Notes: generated by a model not told the origin, from the sequence alone. A DNA stretch of 33,856 nt from Micromonospora sp. KC723 (GCF_004348595.1 NZ_SMKD01000059.1:1-33856), one strand, 5' to 3'; shown: positions 16,081 to 23,821, counted from the first letter of the stretch. Made by a program: numbers and translations.

Positions 16081-17073
16081 TCAGCCGCGCCGGCGGGCGC
16101 GGGCCGCCCAGATGACGTACGCCGGGTCGCGGTCGAGGTTGTGCCGGTCCCGGTCGTACCGGCGGGTGGTGCGCGGGTCGGCGTGACCCATCGCGTCCTG
16201 CACGTCCTCCAGCGGCACCCCCTCGGCGCGGGCCGTGGTGGCGAAGGCGTGCCGCAGCGAGTGTGGCGACAGCTTCGCCGCCGCAGGGATCCCGGCGGCG
16301 CGGGCGAGGCGGCGCACCAGCCGGAACACCGAGTGCCGGTCCAGCCGTGCCCCGGACGCGGTGACCAGCAGCGGCCCGGTGAGCTGCTGCACCGGCACCC
16401 CCTGGGCGGCGGCCCGGGCGGCCAGGTACGCGTCGAGCGCGTACGCGGTGCCGGGGGTGAGGGCCCGGCGGCGTGGCTTGCCGCCCTTGCCGACGAACCG
16501 TACGCTGCGGTGCCCGCGTTCGGCCCCGAGATCGGCCAAATCGAGTGAGACCAGTTCGCCGACCCGCAGCCCCAGGTCGGCCAGCAGTGCGATCGCGGCC
16601 CGGTTGCGGGCGGCGGTCGGGCCGGTGTCCGCGTCGGCGGCGGCCAGCAGGGCGTCCACCTCGTCCGGGGTCAGCCCCACGGTGGCCGAGTGGTCCCGGT
16701 CGATGCGGGGCCGGTCCGCGCCGGAGACCGGGTTCGCCTCGACGGCCCGCAGCTTGACCAGGAACTCGTACCAGCTGGACAGGGCGGAGAGCTTGCGGGC
16801 GACGGTCGCCGGGGTCAGCGGGCGGCCGGTCCGCGCGCCCACGGTGGACTCCAGTTGCCGGGCGTAGGCGTTGACGTCGAGGAAGTTGGCCGCCAGTGGG
16901 TCCAGTTCCCGGCCGGCGCACCAGGCCAGCCAGCCGGCGATGTCCCGCCGGTAGGCGTCGCGGGTGTGCTCCGACAGCCGCCGGTTGCGCAGCCACGCCT
17001 CGGTGAAGTCGACCGGGGCGCTCGGTAGCGCCGGCCGGGGCGCGGTGGCGGGCAGGACGAGGTCGGAACGCAT
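16081..17073 (-). CDS. Tyrosine recombinase/integrase
   Basis: A 330-residue tyrosine recombinase with a SAM-like N-terminal DNA-binding domain (about 20-115) and a complete catalytic domain: R170 (LGLRVGEL), K196 (GKGGKPRRR), H271 and R274 (SPHSLRHAFAT), H297 (GHADPRTTRR) and Y306. It is not a close copy of the recombinase at 22-1014; the regions around H/R and Tyr differ (GHADPRTTRRYDRDRHNLDRDPAYVIW). Stand-alone integrases of this form occur in many actinobacterial chromosomes. No excisionase, relaxase, replication gene or attachment-site duplication is visible beside it, so it is either a relic of an element or a resident enzyme. The start at ATG 17073 lacks a clear ribosome-binding site. 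A loose GTGAAA/TTTCAC dyad (17074-17107) lies just upstream. Confidence 0.9.
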   Translation of the reverse strand: MRSDLVLPATAPRPALPSAPVDFTEAWLRNRRLSEHTRDAYRRDIAGWLAWCAGRELDPLAANFLDVNAYARQLESTVGARTGRPLTPATVARKLSALSSWYEFLVKLRAVEANPVSGADRPRIDRDHSATVGLTPDEVDALLAAADADTGPTAARNRAAIALLADLGLRVGELVSLDLADLGAERGHRSVRFVGKGGKPRRRALTPGTAYALDAYLAARAAAQGVPVQQLTGPLLVTASGARLDRHSVFRLVRRLARAAGIPAAAKLSPHSLRHAFATTARAEGVPLEDVQDAMGHADPRTTRRYDRDRHNLDRDPAYVIWAARARRRG

Positions 17074-17353
17074 GTGAAAAAGGTTCTCAGGTGCGGCGGT
17101 GTTTCACCACGAGGCGCGCCCGAGGCGATGCGTGGGGCACCGGCTGCCGCGGGCGCCAGACACTGTCCGCCTCGATGCCCTGGCCGGACCGGCTGGGGGC
17201 GGCACGCGGCGCGGAGCTGGATCCGGGCGTGACAGAGGGTGCACCTCGTGGCTCTGCACGCCCCCGGGGAAACAGCAGCGCCGAGCTGGCGGAGTTGTCC
17301 GCTGGTGCGCGGTCGACGGCTAACGGGGCGATCGGTGGGTCCGCGTGGGGGGT

Positions 17354-17848
17354 CTACCGCCCGTCTGGGTGGTCGTCGGCGGTGAGGTCGTCGGCGGTGA
17401 GGCGCCGCTCCAGGCGGCTGAGCAGGTCGGCGCATTGTCGGACGGTGTCGAGGTCGTCGCCCAGGACGCCGGCGAGTTCCCGCGCCCAGGCGGTTCGCAG
17501 CACCCGCAGGTTGGTCGCGGCGAGCTCGGTCGGACGCACGGCGATTCGCCGCCCCATGGTGGCGGTGCGGGCGACCATGCCCTTGCCCTCGAGGCTTCGC
17601 AGAGCCGTGCTGACATTCGTGCGCTGCAACCCGGCACGACGGGCGATCTCGCTGGGAGCAGCTCCGGGATGTAGATCCACGACCCGCATGACCTGCCGTT
17701 CCGTCTCGGTCAACGGCACCACCTGCGGACCCTCCGGCGTACGGGCGCGCACCAGCCGGCCGATGTTGAGGATCAGATCGGCCAGATCCGCGAGCGGGCC
17801 CTCGGCGTCGACCGCGCCTGCGGCGGCGGTGTTCGTGTCACGGGACAT
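17354..17848 (-). CDS. MarR-family transcriptional regulator
   Basis: A 164-residue MarR-type winged-helix regulator. The DNA-binding region is about 60-107 (APSEIARRAGLQRTNVSTALRSLEGKGMVAR, with the wing TATMGRRIAVRP). Flanking helices should form the dimer. It diverges from a Bcr/CflA-type exporter gene, and the 35-bp gap contains a perfect TTATG-N4-CATAA dyad, so it very probably represses the exporter and itself and is released by an exported compound. ATG 17848 has AGGA upstream. The 280 bases between this gene and the integrase start hold no gene that I can support. Confidence 0.9.
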   Translation of the reverse strand: MSRDTNTAAAGAVDAEGPLADLADLILNIGRLVRARTPEGPQVVPLTETERQVMRVVDLHPGAAPSEIARRAGLQRTNVSTALRSLEGKGMVARTATMGRRIAVRPTELAATNLRVLRTAWARELAGVLGDDLDTVRQCADLLSRLERRLTADDLTADDHPDGR

Positions 17849-17865
17849 GGCGTCATCCTAGTGGA

Positions 17866-17894
17866 TTATGGCATCATAACTATGTGCCCATAAC
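17866..17894. promoter_or_regulatory. MarR operator between divergent genes
   Basis: TTATG (17866-17870), GCAT, CATAA (17875-17879) is a perfect dyad; CATAAC recurs at 17889-17894, 14 bp on. It lies between the MarR start (17848) and the exporter start (17884) and overlaps the latter. Confidence 0.6.
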
Positions 17895-19128
17895 TCGCGG
17901 TGTGGAAGACGGAAGGACGGCCCCGACGGCTGACGGCGCAGGCCCCGTGAGGCCGGTGACGACGGGGCGCCGGGGCCGGCTGGCGCTCATCCTCGGCTCG
18001 CTGAGCGCCTTCGGCGCGCTCACGATCGACATGTACCTGCCGGCGATGCCGGTCATGGCGTCCGAGCTGCGCACCAGCGCGCCGACGGTCCAGTTGACCC
18101 TGACGGTGTTCGTCGTCGGCCTCGCGGTCGGCCAGGTCGTCGTCGGCCCGTTGTCGGACACGTGGGGCCGACGACGGCCCCTGCTGGTCGGCACGACCGT
18201 GTACGTCGTGGGGTCGCTGTGGTGCGCGCTCGCGCCCACCGCGGGCTGGCTGATCGGTGGCCGGATCCTGCAGTCGTTGGGCGCCGCGACGGGCATGGTC
18301 CTGGCCCGCGCCGTCGTGCGTGACCTGTTCCACGGCACCGCCCTGACCCGGTTCTTCTCCACCCTCATGGTCATCAACGGCGTGGCTCCGATCGTGGCGC
18401 CTGTCATCGGCGGCCAGCTGCTGACCGTCGCCTCCTGGCGAGCGGTGTTCCTCACGCTGGCCGCCGTCGGTGCCGTGCTGCTGCTCGCGGTCGTCGTCGC
18501 GTTGCCCGAGTCCCTGCCGGCCGGCGACCGCGCGCCGGCTCACCTGCGCGCGGCGCTGCGGACCTTCCGGATGCTCGTCACCGACCGGCACTACCTGCGG
18601 TACGTGCTCGCGGCGGCGCTGATGTTCGCCGCCGTCTTCGCCTACATCTCCGGCTCGTCGTTCGTCCTGCAGGACACCTACGGGCTGACGGCCCAGCAGT
18701 TCAGCCTCGTCTTCGGCCTCAACGGCCTGGGCATCGTGCTGCTCGGGCAGGCGGGCGGCCTGCTCGTCGGGCGCGTCGCCACCGCGCACACCCTGCTACG
18801 CGCCAGCCTGGCGGTGGCCGCCCTGGGCTCCACCGGCGTCCTGACCAGCGTCACGCTCGACCTCCCCCTACCGCTGCTGCTGGCCTGCCTGTTCACGGTG
18901 GTGTCCATGCTGGGCGTCGTGCTGGCCAACGCCACCTCCCTGGCCATGGCCGGCCACGGCTCCGCGGCCGGCGCGGCCTCCTCCCTGCAAGGACTGCTGC
19001 AATTCCTTGTCGGCAGCCTCGCCGCCTCTGCGATGAGCCTGCCCGGTCACGTCACCGCCACGGCCATGGCCACCACCATGCTGGTGTGCTCCGTGGCCGC
19101 CCTGGTCGTCCTCGGCGCCCGCCGGTGA
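17884..19128 (+). CDS. Bcr/CflA-family multidrug efflux MFS transporter
   Basis: A 414-residue proton-driven exporter of the major facilitator superfamily, twelve-helix drug:H+ antiporter type. Helix 1 is GSLSAFGALTIDMYLPAMP (39-57), characteristic of the Bcr/CflA group. GPLSDTWGRRRPLL is the loop 2-3 motif A, and the helix-4 region contains LGAATGMVLARAVVRDL. Bcr/CflA members export bicyclomycin, chloramphenicol or sulfonamides; the substrate here is unknown. GTG 17884 is the longest start and lies in the operator; GTG 17902 is an alternative, since the first 25 residues are not conserved-looking. It is divergent from, and probably controlled by, the MarR gene. A palindromic terminator follows the stop at once. 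Confidence 0.9.
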   Translation: MPITRGVEDGRTAPTADGAGPVRPVTTGRRGRLALILGSLSAFGALTIDMYLPAMPVMASELRTSAPTVQLTLTVFVVGLAVGQVVVGPLSDTWGRRRPLLVGTTVYVVGSLWCALAPTAGWLIGGRILQSLGAATGMVLARAVVRDLFHGTALTRFFSTLMVINGVAPIVAPVIGGQLLTVASWRAVFLTLAAVGAVLLLAVVVALPESLPAGDRAPAHLRAALRTFRMLVTDRHYLRYVLAAALMFAAVFAYISGSSFVLQDTYGLTAQQFSLVFGLNGLGIVLLGQAGGLLVGRVATAHTLLRASLAVAALGSTGVLTSVTLDLPLPLLLACLFTVVSMLGVVLANATSLAMAGHGSAAGAASSLQGLLQFLVGSLAASAMSLPGHVTATAMATTMLVCSVAALVVLGARR

Positions 19129-19146
19129 ACGCCTGCGCGCAGGCGT
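19129..19146 (+). terminator. Palindromic terminator after the exporter gene
   Basis: ACGCCTG-CGCG-CAGGCGT is an 18-bp perfect palindrome starting one base after the exporter's TGA. It has a 7-bp stem and 4-base loop with no T tract. Confidence 0.6.
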
Positions 19147-19230
19147 GCGGCGCCAAACCCGTTCGTCGGGTCCTTGGTCCGGGCCACCCGACGGTCTCGG
19201 TCGGGGCCGGCCGGTGGGATGGAGGGGCGC

Positions 19231-19274
19231 CAGTCCGGCGGCGTGAGCCCCAGGCAGCTCCCGCCGCCGGACTG
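19231..19274. terminator. Terminator hairpin at the end of the Hsp20 gene
   Basis: CAGTCCGGCGGCG (19231-19243) and CGCCGCCGGACTG (19262-19274) are a perfect 13-bp inverted repeat, 4 bases past the Hsp20 stop codon and between convergent genes. Confidence 0.75.
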
Positions 19275-19278
19275 ACGG

Positions 19279-19710
19279 TCAGGCGGTGAGCTGCTTGTGG
19301 CCGTTGCCGTTGCTGCCCGCGGTGATGGTGACCCGGCGCGGCTTGGCCCGCTCCGCGATCGGGATGCGCAGCGTCAGCACCCCGTTGTCGTAGCCGGCCT
19401 CCAGCCGGTCGGTGTCGAGGGTGTCGCCGAGGAACAACTGCCGGCTGAAGGTGCCCATCGGGCGCTCGGCGGCGACCAGTTCCACCTTGTCGCTGGTGGG
19501 GCGACGGCGCTCGGCGCGTACGGTCAGCACGTTGCGCTGCACGGTGCAGTCGATGCTGTCCGGGTCGACGCCGGGCAGGTCGAACGCGGCGTAGAAGTGG
19601 TCGCCGTCGCGGTAGGCGTCCATGTGCATCACGGCCGGTCGGTTGGGGGTGCCGAAGAACTGCTCGGCGATCCGGTCGATCTCGCGGAAGGGGTCGGTAC
19701 GCATCAGCAT
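19279..19710 (-). CDS. Hsp20/alpha-crystallin small heat-shock protein
   Basis: A 143-residue small heat-shock protein, an ATP-independent holdase that keeps unfolded proteins soluble in oligomers. A short N-terminal arm (MLMRTDPFREIDRIAEQFFG) precedes the alpha-crystallin domain (about 26-130), including FYAAFDLPGVDPDSIDCTVQ (39-58) and the conserved GVLTLRIPI (110-118). The C-terminal tail is short and Gly/Asn-rich. It resembles the Hsp18 proteins of actinobacteria. The start ATG 19710 has GAGGAGG eight bases upstream. The promoter and a HAIR operator lie upstream at 19751-19811, so HspR is the probable repressor. No hspR gene is in the window. Confidence 0.93.
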   Translation of the reverse strand: MLMRTDPFREIDRIAEQFFGTPNRPAVMHMDAYRDGDHFYAAFDLPGVDPDSIDCTVQRNVLTVRAERRRPTSDKVELVAAERPMGTFSRQLFLGDTLDTDRLEAGYDNGVLTLRIPIAERAKPRRVTITAGSNGNGHKQLTA

Positions 19711-19750
19711 GGTCGTGCCTCCTCGGTTTCCTCGGGCCGAAGGTTCTCAG

Positions 19751-19811
19751 GTTGAGCCTGGTTGGCTCAACTTCCTCTTCAGTATGTAGCGCGCGCGACG
19801 GCCGTCGTCAA
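19751..19811 (-). promoter_or_regulatory. Hsp20 promoter with HAIR (HspR) operator
   Basis: On the minus strand, the -35 box TTGACG (19811-19806), a 17-bp spacer and the -10 box TACATA (19788-19783). Just downstream is the dyad GTTGAGCC (19751-19758) and GGCTCAAC (19764-19771). Its TTGAG-N9-CTCAA spacing equals that of the HAIR consensus CTTGAGT-N7-ACTCAAG. Placed about +5 to +25, HspR would block transcription until heat shock. Confidence 0.8.
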
Positions 19812-19882
19812 CCCGACGGGAGAAGCCTCTCGGACCACGCGTCGACCCGCCACCTTCCCTCACGTGCGCGGGATTGGCCGCC

Positions 19883-19931
19883 ACACGCCGGGCGGGCGGC
19901 GACCGTGGCGGCCGCCGCCCGCCCGGCGTGT
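19883..19931 (-). terminator. Very strong terminator after the DUF6069-like gene
   Basis: A perfect 19-bp GC-rich inverted repeat, left arm 19883-19901 and right arm 19913-19931, with an 11-base loop. The arms start ACACGCCGGG and CGCCGCCCGC. It lies 29 bases after the stop codon of the gene at 19960-20373. Confidence 0.75.
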
Positions 19932-19959
19932 TCCGCGAACGGACACCGCGGGTGCGCGC

Positions 19960-20373
19960 TCAGCGGGAGCGGGCGGGCAGCAACGCGACCAGTGGCGCCG
20001 CGACGGCCAGGTGCGCGACACCCAGCGCGACCTTGGCGCCGACGCTGGCCTCGGTGGCGACGACGGGGATCAGGGAGAGCAGGGTCAGCGCCGCGGCGAG
20101 GGCGGTCCAGATCACGGCGGCGTGCCGGCGGACCAGGCGCTCCAGGACGACCAACCCGAGCCAGCCGACCAGCGCAGAGCCGAGGGAGAAGATCACCACG
20201 GGGGCGAGCCCGACCACGAAGGCCGGCTGACCGGGGTTCACGACGGTGTAGTCGACCCCGGCGATCGCGCCGATCACCCAGACGAGCGCGGGGGCCAGGA
20301 CGGCGGCGGCCACGCCGAGGGCGCGTCGACGCAGGGGCGGGTTCACGGTGGAGGGGTGGGCGGTCGCGGTCAT
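19960..20373 (-). CDS. DUF6069-like small membrane protein
   Basis: A 137-residue protein with four predicted membrane helices (about 18-37, 50-72, 84-104 and 108-134) and a short basic N-terminus (PPLRRRALG). The second and third helices are linked by LERLVRRHAAVIW. It matches the DUF6069 type as I recall it; the function is unknown. ATG 20373 is preceded by GAGGAGC. The gene follows a MarR regulator on the same strand, with a 74-bp gap that holds a small palindrome, so it may be that regulator's target. Confidence 0.75.
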   Translation of the reverse strand: MTATAHPSTVNPPLRRRALGVAAAVLAPALVWVIGAIAGVDYTVVNPGQPAFVVGLAPVVIFSLGSALVGWLGLVVLERLVRRHAAVIWTALAAALTLLSLIPVVATEASVGAKVALGVAHLAVAAPLVALLPARSR

Positions 20374-20413
20374 GCGTGCTCCTCAGTCGACGGACGAACA
20401 CATACGACCGTAG

Positions 20414-20424
20414 CAGATAATCTG
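20414..20424. promoter_or_regulatory. Small palindrome between MarR and DUF6069-like genes
   Basis: CAGATAATCTG is a perfect odd palindrome in an AT-rich patch of the 74-bp gap, followed by CTATG-N3-CTATG. It is a candidate operator for the MarR protein encoded just upstream. Confidence 0.45.
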
Positions 20425-20447
20425 ACTATGAACTATGTGGCACCTAA

Positions 20448-20918
20448 CTAACAGGCGGGGCGGCTCCCCGGGCCGCAGCCACCGCCGGCGAGCCGGCCGG
20501 CGACCAGGCTGCTGATCGACCGAAGGAACACCTCGCGGTCAGTCTCGGGCAGCGCCGACAGCACATCCCGCTGGATCTCCGCGGCGATCTCCTGCGCGCG
20601 CTCGAGCACCCGCTCACCCTCGGCGGTGACCTCGATCAGCCGGGCGCGACGGTCGGTCGGCGACGGTCGGCGACGCACCAGACCGGCAGCCTCCAACTGG
20701 TCGAGCGTGACGACCATGGTGGTCTTGTCGATGCCGCACAGGTCACCGACCTGGCGCTGGGTTAGCCCACCCGGGCGCGCCTTGAGCAGCACACAGTGTG
20801 CCCGTGGGGAGATGCCCAGCTGCGCCACGCCGGCGGCGTGCTCGACCATGAGCGCGTTACTGGCCCACGACAGCAGGAACATCAGGTCGGGGCCACCGCC
20901 CGGAGCGCACGAGGTCAT
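20448..20918 (-). CDS. MarR-family transcriptional regulator
   Basis: A 156-residue MarR-type regulator with a conventional winged helix (about 50-100): LTQRQVGDLCGIDKTTMVVTLDQLEAAGLVRR, then the wing PSPTDRRARLIEVT, and a long C-terminal helix for dimerisation. The C-terminal tail is Gly/Cys-rich (GGGCGPGSRPAC). C43, C61 and the tail cysteines could make it redox-sensitive, but this is speculation. The start ATG 20918 has no ribosome-binding site; TAGCCT lies six bases before it on the minus strand, so the message is probably leaderless. It probably controls the downstream membrane protein gene. Confidence 0.9.
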   Translation of the reverse strand: MTSCAPGGGPDLMFLLSWASNALMVEHAAGVAQLGISPRAHCVLLKARPGGLTQRQVGDLCGIDKTTMVVTLDQLEAAGLVRRRPSPTDRRARLIEVTAEGERVLERAQEIAAEIQRDVLSALPETDREVFLRSISSLVAGRLAGGGCGPGSRPAC

Positions 20919-21010
20919 GGTCGAAGGCTAACAAGATCGTCCCGGGCTCGGGTCGCTCGACGGCTCCACCCTCAAGGCGCCTGACGGGCCCGACCATCAG
21001 CCACCACGGG

Positions 21011-21496
21011 TCACAGGAACCGGTGCATGACGTGCAGGCCCACCCGTCCGCGGGTCGGGTGGTCGAAGGCCTCCGGCACCGTGCCCACCACGGCGAACCC
21101 GAGCCGCCGGTACAGCCCCACCGCGGCCTCGTTGCCCTCGACCACCGCGTTGAACTGCATCGCCGCGTACCCCTGCTCACGGGCCCAGGCCAGCGCGTGC
21201 GTGGCCAATGCCCGGCCCACGCCCCGACCCCGCGCGTCCGTCGCGACCATGAAGCTGGCCGTGGCGACGTGCCGGCCGGGGCCCGGCCGGTTACGGCCCA
21301 TCTTCGCCGTGCCGAGAACACGGTCGCCGTCGACCGCGACGACGGTACGGCCCGGCGCGGCCTCCAGCCACACCTCCCGCAACACCGCGTCGGGCCATGC
21401 CGGGTCGTACGGAAAGGTGTCACCGGCCCGGACGACCTCCTCGACAATCGTCCGCACCGCCGGCCAGTCGCCCTCGTCGAAGCCCCGGATCAGCAC
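21011..21496 (-). CDS. GNAT-family N-acetyltransferase
   Basis: A 161-residue single-domain GNAT enzyme that transfers acetyl from acetyl-CoA to an amine. The acetyl-CoA-binding loop is DARGRGVGRALATHAL (87-102). The preceding strand (ATASFMVA) and the C-terminal NEAAVGLYRRLGFAVVGTVPEAF block are as expected. The N-terminus MLIRGFDEGDWPAVRTIVEEVVRAGDTFPY resembles phosphinothricin/YncA-like branches, but the substrate cannot be assigned. I chose GTG 21496; the frame is open to 21586, and the GTG at 21517 is another option. It is a single gene between two regulators. Confidence 0.85.
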   Translation of the reverse strand: MLIRGFDEGDWPAVRTIVEEVVRAGDTFPYDPAWPDAVLREVWLEAAPGRTVVAVDGDRVLGTAKMGRNRPGPGRHVATASFMVATDARGRGVGRALATHALAWAREQGYAAMQFNAVVEGNEAAVGLYRRLGFAVVGTVPEAFDHPTRGRVGLHVMHRFL

Positions 21497-21621
21497 GGCA
21501 GCAGGGTAGGTGGCCACCCACCGTCGCCGCCACCGGATTGATCCACGCGCCGCTCGGGTCGTTTGGCTGCGACGCGAACGGTTCACAGGGCGAGGCGGTC
21601 ACCAGCCGACCACCGCTCGCA

Positions 21622-21652
21622 CTGACGCGGGGGCCTGGGACGGGAGCGTCAG
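21622..21652 (-). terminator. Hairpin overlapping the end of the tandem-MerR gene
   Basis: CTGACGC (21622-21628) pairs with GCGTCAG (21646-21652), which includes the stop codon. The loop is G-rich. It is a weak terminator candidate. Confidence 0.4.
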
Positions 21653-22356
21653 CGGCAGCGGAGGTAGGCGTCCAGTGTGGCGGCGCCGGTGAGCATGGCG
21701 CGACTCCTGGCCGAGAGGCGGGCCCGCCAGTCGCCCAGCATCGACTCCAGCGGTGCGACCCCTCCGGCGCAACGGACCTGGGCGATCAGCGGGGCGATCT
21801 GCTCCAGCAGGTAGCCACCCCGTCTGAGCTGGTGGACCAGTAGGGCGTCGCGTACGTCGGCCGCGCTGTAGACCCGGTAGCCCGTCCGTGGATCGCGACG
21901 TGGCTGGACCAACCCGGCGCGTTCCCACTTCCGTAGGGTGGCCGGGCGGATGCCGAGCCTTCTCGACAGGGGACCGACGAACGTGTCGCCACGTTCCGGC
22001 GGCACCGGCGCGAGGTCGCGAAGAGCGGCCTCGACAGCCTGGAGGGTGCGGCGGTCGTCGAGAAGTTGGACGTGGCTCTCGTCGATGATCCGGTACGCAT
22101 CCTCGGTCGCGTCACGGTTGATCGCCTGCATGATCGACGTGGCCGTCTGGTGGCCGTGCCCGGCCACCAGGGCGAGGAACGCGCGCAGGGCTTGCGCGTG
22201 CAGCGCCGTGTACCTGCGGTAGCCGTGGGGGCTGCGTTCGGCGCGCGGGAGGATGCCGGCCGCCTCGTAGTTCCTGACCGCCTGCGCGGACAAACCGTGC
22301 CCACGCGCCAGGTCGACCGGCCTGAGCCGCCTGCTGTCTTGAAGGTTTCCCGTCAC
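21649..22356 (-). CDS. Tandem-MerR (TioE-like) transcriptional regulator
   Basis: About 235 residues with two MerR-type winged helices in one chain. The first is at 10-60: LRPVDLARGHGLSAQAVRNYEAAGILPRAE, then SPHGYRRYT. The second is at 127-190: GPLSRRLGIRPATLRKWERAGLVQP, then TGYRVYSAADVRDALLVHQL. I recall this double arrangement from the TioE family, named after the Micromonospora thiocoraline cluster. It lacks the Cys set of metal-sensing MerR proteins. It diverges from the erythromycin esterase gene, and a perfect 16-bp palindrome sits between them, so it probably controls both. The longest start is TTG 22386; I prefer GTG 22356, closer to the first conserved residues. Confidence 0.88.
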   Translation of the reverse strand: MTGNLQDSRRLRPVDLARGHGLSAQAVRNYEAAGILPRAERSPHGYRRYTALHAQALRAFLALVAGHGHQTATSIMQAINRDATEDAYRIIDESHVQLLDDRRTLQAVEAALRDLAPVPPERGDTFVGPLSRRLGIRPATLRKWERAGLVQPRRDPRTGYRVYSAADVRDALLVHQLRRGGYLLEQIAPLIAQVRCAGGVAPLESMLGDWRARLSARSRAMLTGAATLDAYLRCR

Positions 22357-22394
22357 TGTCCTGCCAATACTGCCGAGAAGCCTCAACCGTCAGT

Positions 22395-22410
22395 TCAACG
22401 ATATCGTTGA
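22395..22410. promoter_or_regulatory. Perfect palindromic operator between regulator and esterase
   Basis: TCAACGATATCGTTGA is a perfect 16-bp palindrome, extending to GTTGAGG on the right, with a partial extra CCTCAAC copy at 22381-22387. It abuts the esterase start at 22415. It is the probable site of the tandem-MerR protein. Confidence 0.7.
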
Positions 22411-22414
22411 GGAA

Positions 22415-23638
22415 ATGATCGAAGGCATCACAGACACCGCGCACGCCGTTGACGCCGCCACCGTCATGAGGCTGCTTCCGGCCCGGCCACGGCTGCTCGC
22501 CCTCGGCGAGCCCACCCACGGCGAGGACGTTCTGCTGGAGGTGCGCAACGAACTCTTCCAGCAACTCGTCGAGCACGAGGGCTATCGGACGATCGCGATC
22601 GAGAGCGACTGCATCGCGGGCCTGGTCGTGGACGACTACGTCACGTCGGGCACGGGCACCCTCGACGAGGTCATGGAACGTGGCTTCAGCCACGGGTTCG
22701 GCGCGTCCGCGGCCAACCGCGCGCTTGTGCGCTGGATGCGCGCGTACAACGACGGCCGGCCCGTGTCCGAGCGGCTGCGTTTCGCCGGTTTCGACGGCCC
22801 GCTGGAGATCACCGGTGCCGCGAGCCCACGGCGGGCCCTCACCGCACTTCACGCCTACCTCACCGCCTGGGTCGGCGCCGATCTGCTGCCCTGCACCGCG
22901 GAAACGCTGGATCGCCTGCTCGGCGCCGACGACCGGTGGACCAGTCCCGCCGCGATGATGGACCCGTCCGAGTCCGTGGGACAGACGCCCGAGGCCCAGC
23001 AGCTGCGGCTGCTCGCCGACGACCTGGTAGCCCTGCTTGACACGCAGACGCCACACCTCGTGACGGCGTCCTCGCGGGACGACTGGAACCGGGCACGCAT
23101 GTACGGTCGTACCGCCACCGGGTTGCTGCACTACCACCGGTGGATGGCCGACCCGTCGCCGAGCCGGGTGGCGCGGCTGCTGGGCCAGCGGGCCTCGATG
23201 ATGGCCGCCAATCTACTCGCCATCGCCGAACACGGCCCGGCGCTGGCGCACGCCCACAACGGGCATCTGCAGCGGGACAGGAGCAGGGTGCAGATGAGCG
23301 GCCAGCCGGTGCACTGGTGGAGCGCCGGGGCGATCGTCAGCGCCCAACTGGGCGAGGGGTACGCCTTCCTGGCCACAGCTCTCGGCACGATCCGCCACCA
23401 CGGTGTGGAGACCCCACCCCCGGACACCATCGAAGGGCTTCTGTACGCGCTTCCGGAGGACCGGTACGTCGTCGATTCCCGCCGACTCGCCACCATCCTC
23501 GGCGACATGACGCCCGCTCCCCGGGTGTCCCCGTGGTTCGGCTACTCGCCGCTGGACCCGACCCACCTGGCGAGCACCGACGCGATCGTGTTCGTCCAGG
23601 ACGCTCCCGAGGGACAGGCGTGGTGGCCGGTGGCGTGA
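22415..23638 (+). CDS. Erythromycin esterase family protein
   Basis: A 407-residue member of the Ere family. True Ere enzymes open the lactone of 14-membered macrolides; many family members have unknown substrates. The signature blocks are LLALGEPTHGEDVLLEVRNELF (27-48, with H35 and E37), YRTIAIESD (57-65, with E63) and AHAHNGHLQRD, which supplies the conserved His. The chain is full length. The start ATG 22415 lies two bases after GAGG, which overlaps the operator palindrome, so repressor binding would block the start region directly. It diverges from the TioE-like regulator. The 183 bases after its stop hold nothing I recognise. Confidence 0.88.
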   Translation: MIEGITDTAHAVDAATVMRLLPARPRLLALGEPTHGEDVLLEVRNELFQQLVEHEGYRTIAIESDCIAGLVVDDYVTSGTGTLDEVMERGFSHGFGASAANRALVRWMRAYNDGRPVSERLRFAGFDGPLEITGAASPRRALTALHAYLTAWVGADLLPCTAETLDRLLGADDRWTSPAAMMDPSESVGQTPEAQQLRLLADDLVALLDTQTPHLVTASSRDDWNRARMYGRTATGLLHYHRWMADPSPSRVARLLGQRASMMAANLLAIAEHGPALAHAHNGHLQRDRSRVQMSGQPVHWWSAGAIVSAQLGEGYAFLATALGTIRHHGVETPPPDTIEGLLYALPEDRYVVDSRRLATILGDMTPAPRVSPWFGYSPLDPTHLASTDAIVFVQDAPEGQAWWPVA

Positions 23639-23821
23639 ACACCGACAGGTGATCAACGGTTGGCGGCCGGGCGTCGCCGGCTACTCGTCGACGACGTCCG
23701 GCCCCAGCGTACGGCCGGGCTGCTGACGTTCGGTGTCCGATCCACTCTGCTGTTGCCCGTTGCCTCTGATACGAGCGGACGGGATGACCGGCTGTCCTGT
23801 CGACAACGTGAGTCGGCGTAC

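Noticed and set aside
17866..17879. A third dif-like site
   Set aside because: The order is TTATG-N4-CATAA, with arms reversed relative to dif and a 4-bp centre; it fits a MarR operator between divergent genes.
17866..18789. A 307-codon minus-strand frame over the exporter gene
   Set aside because: It is antisense to a full Bcr/CflA exporter and its residues are Gln/Arg/Asp-rich shadow sequence.
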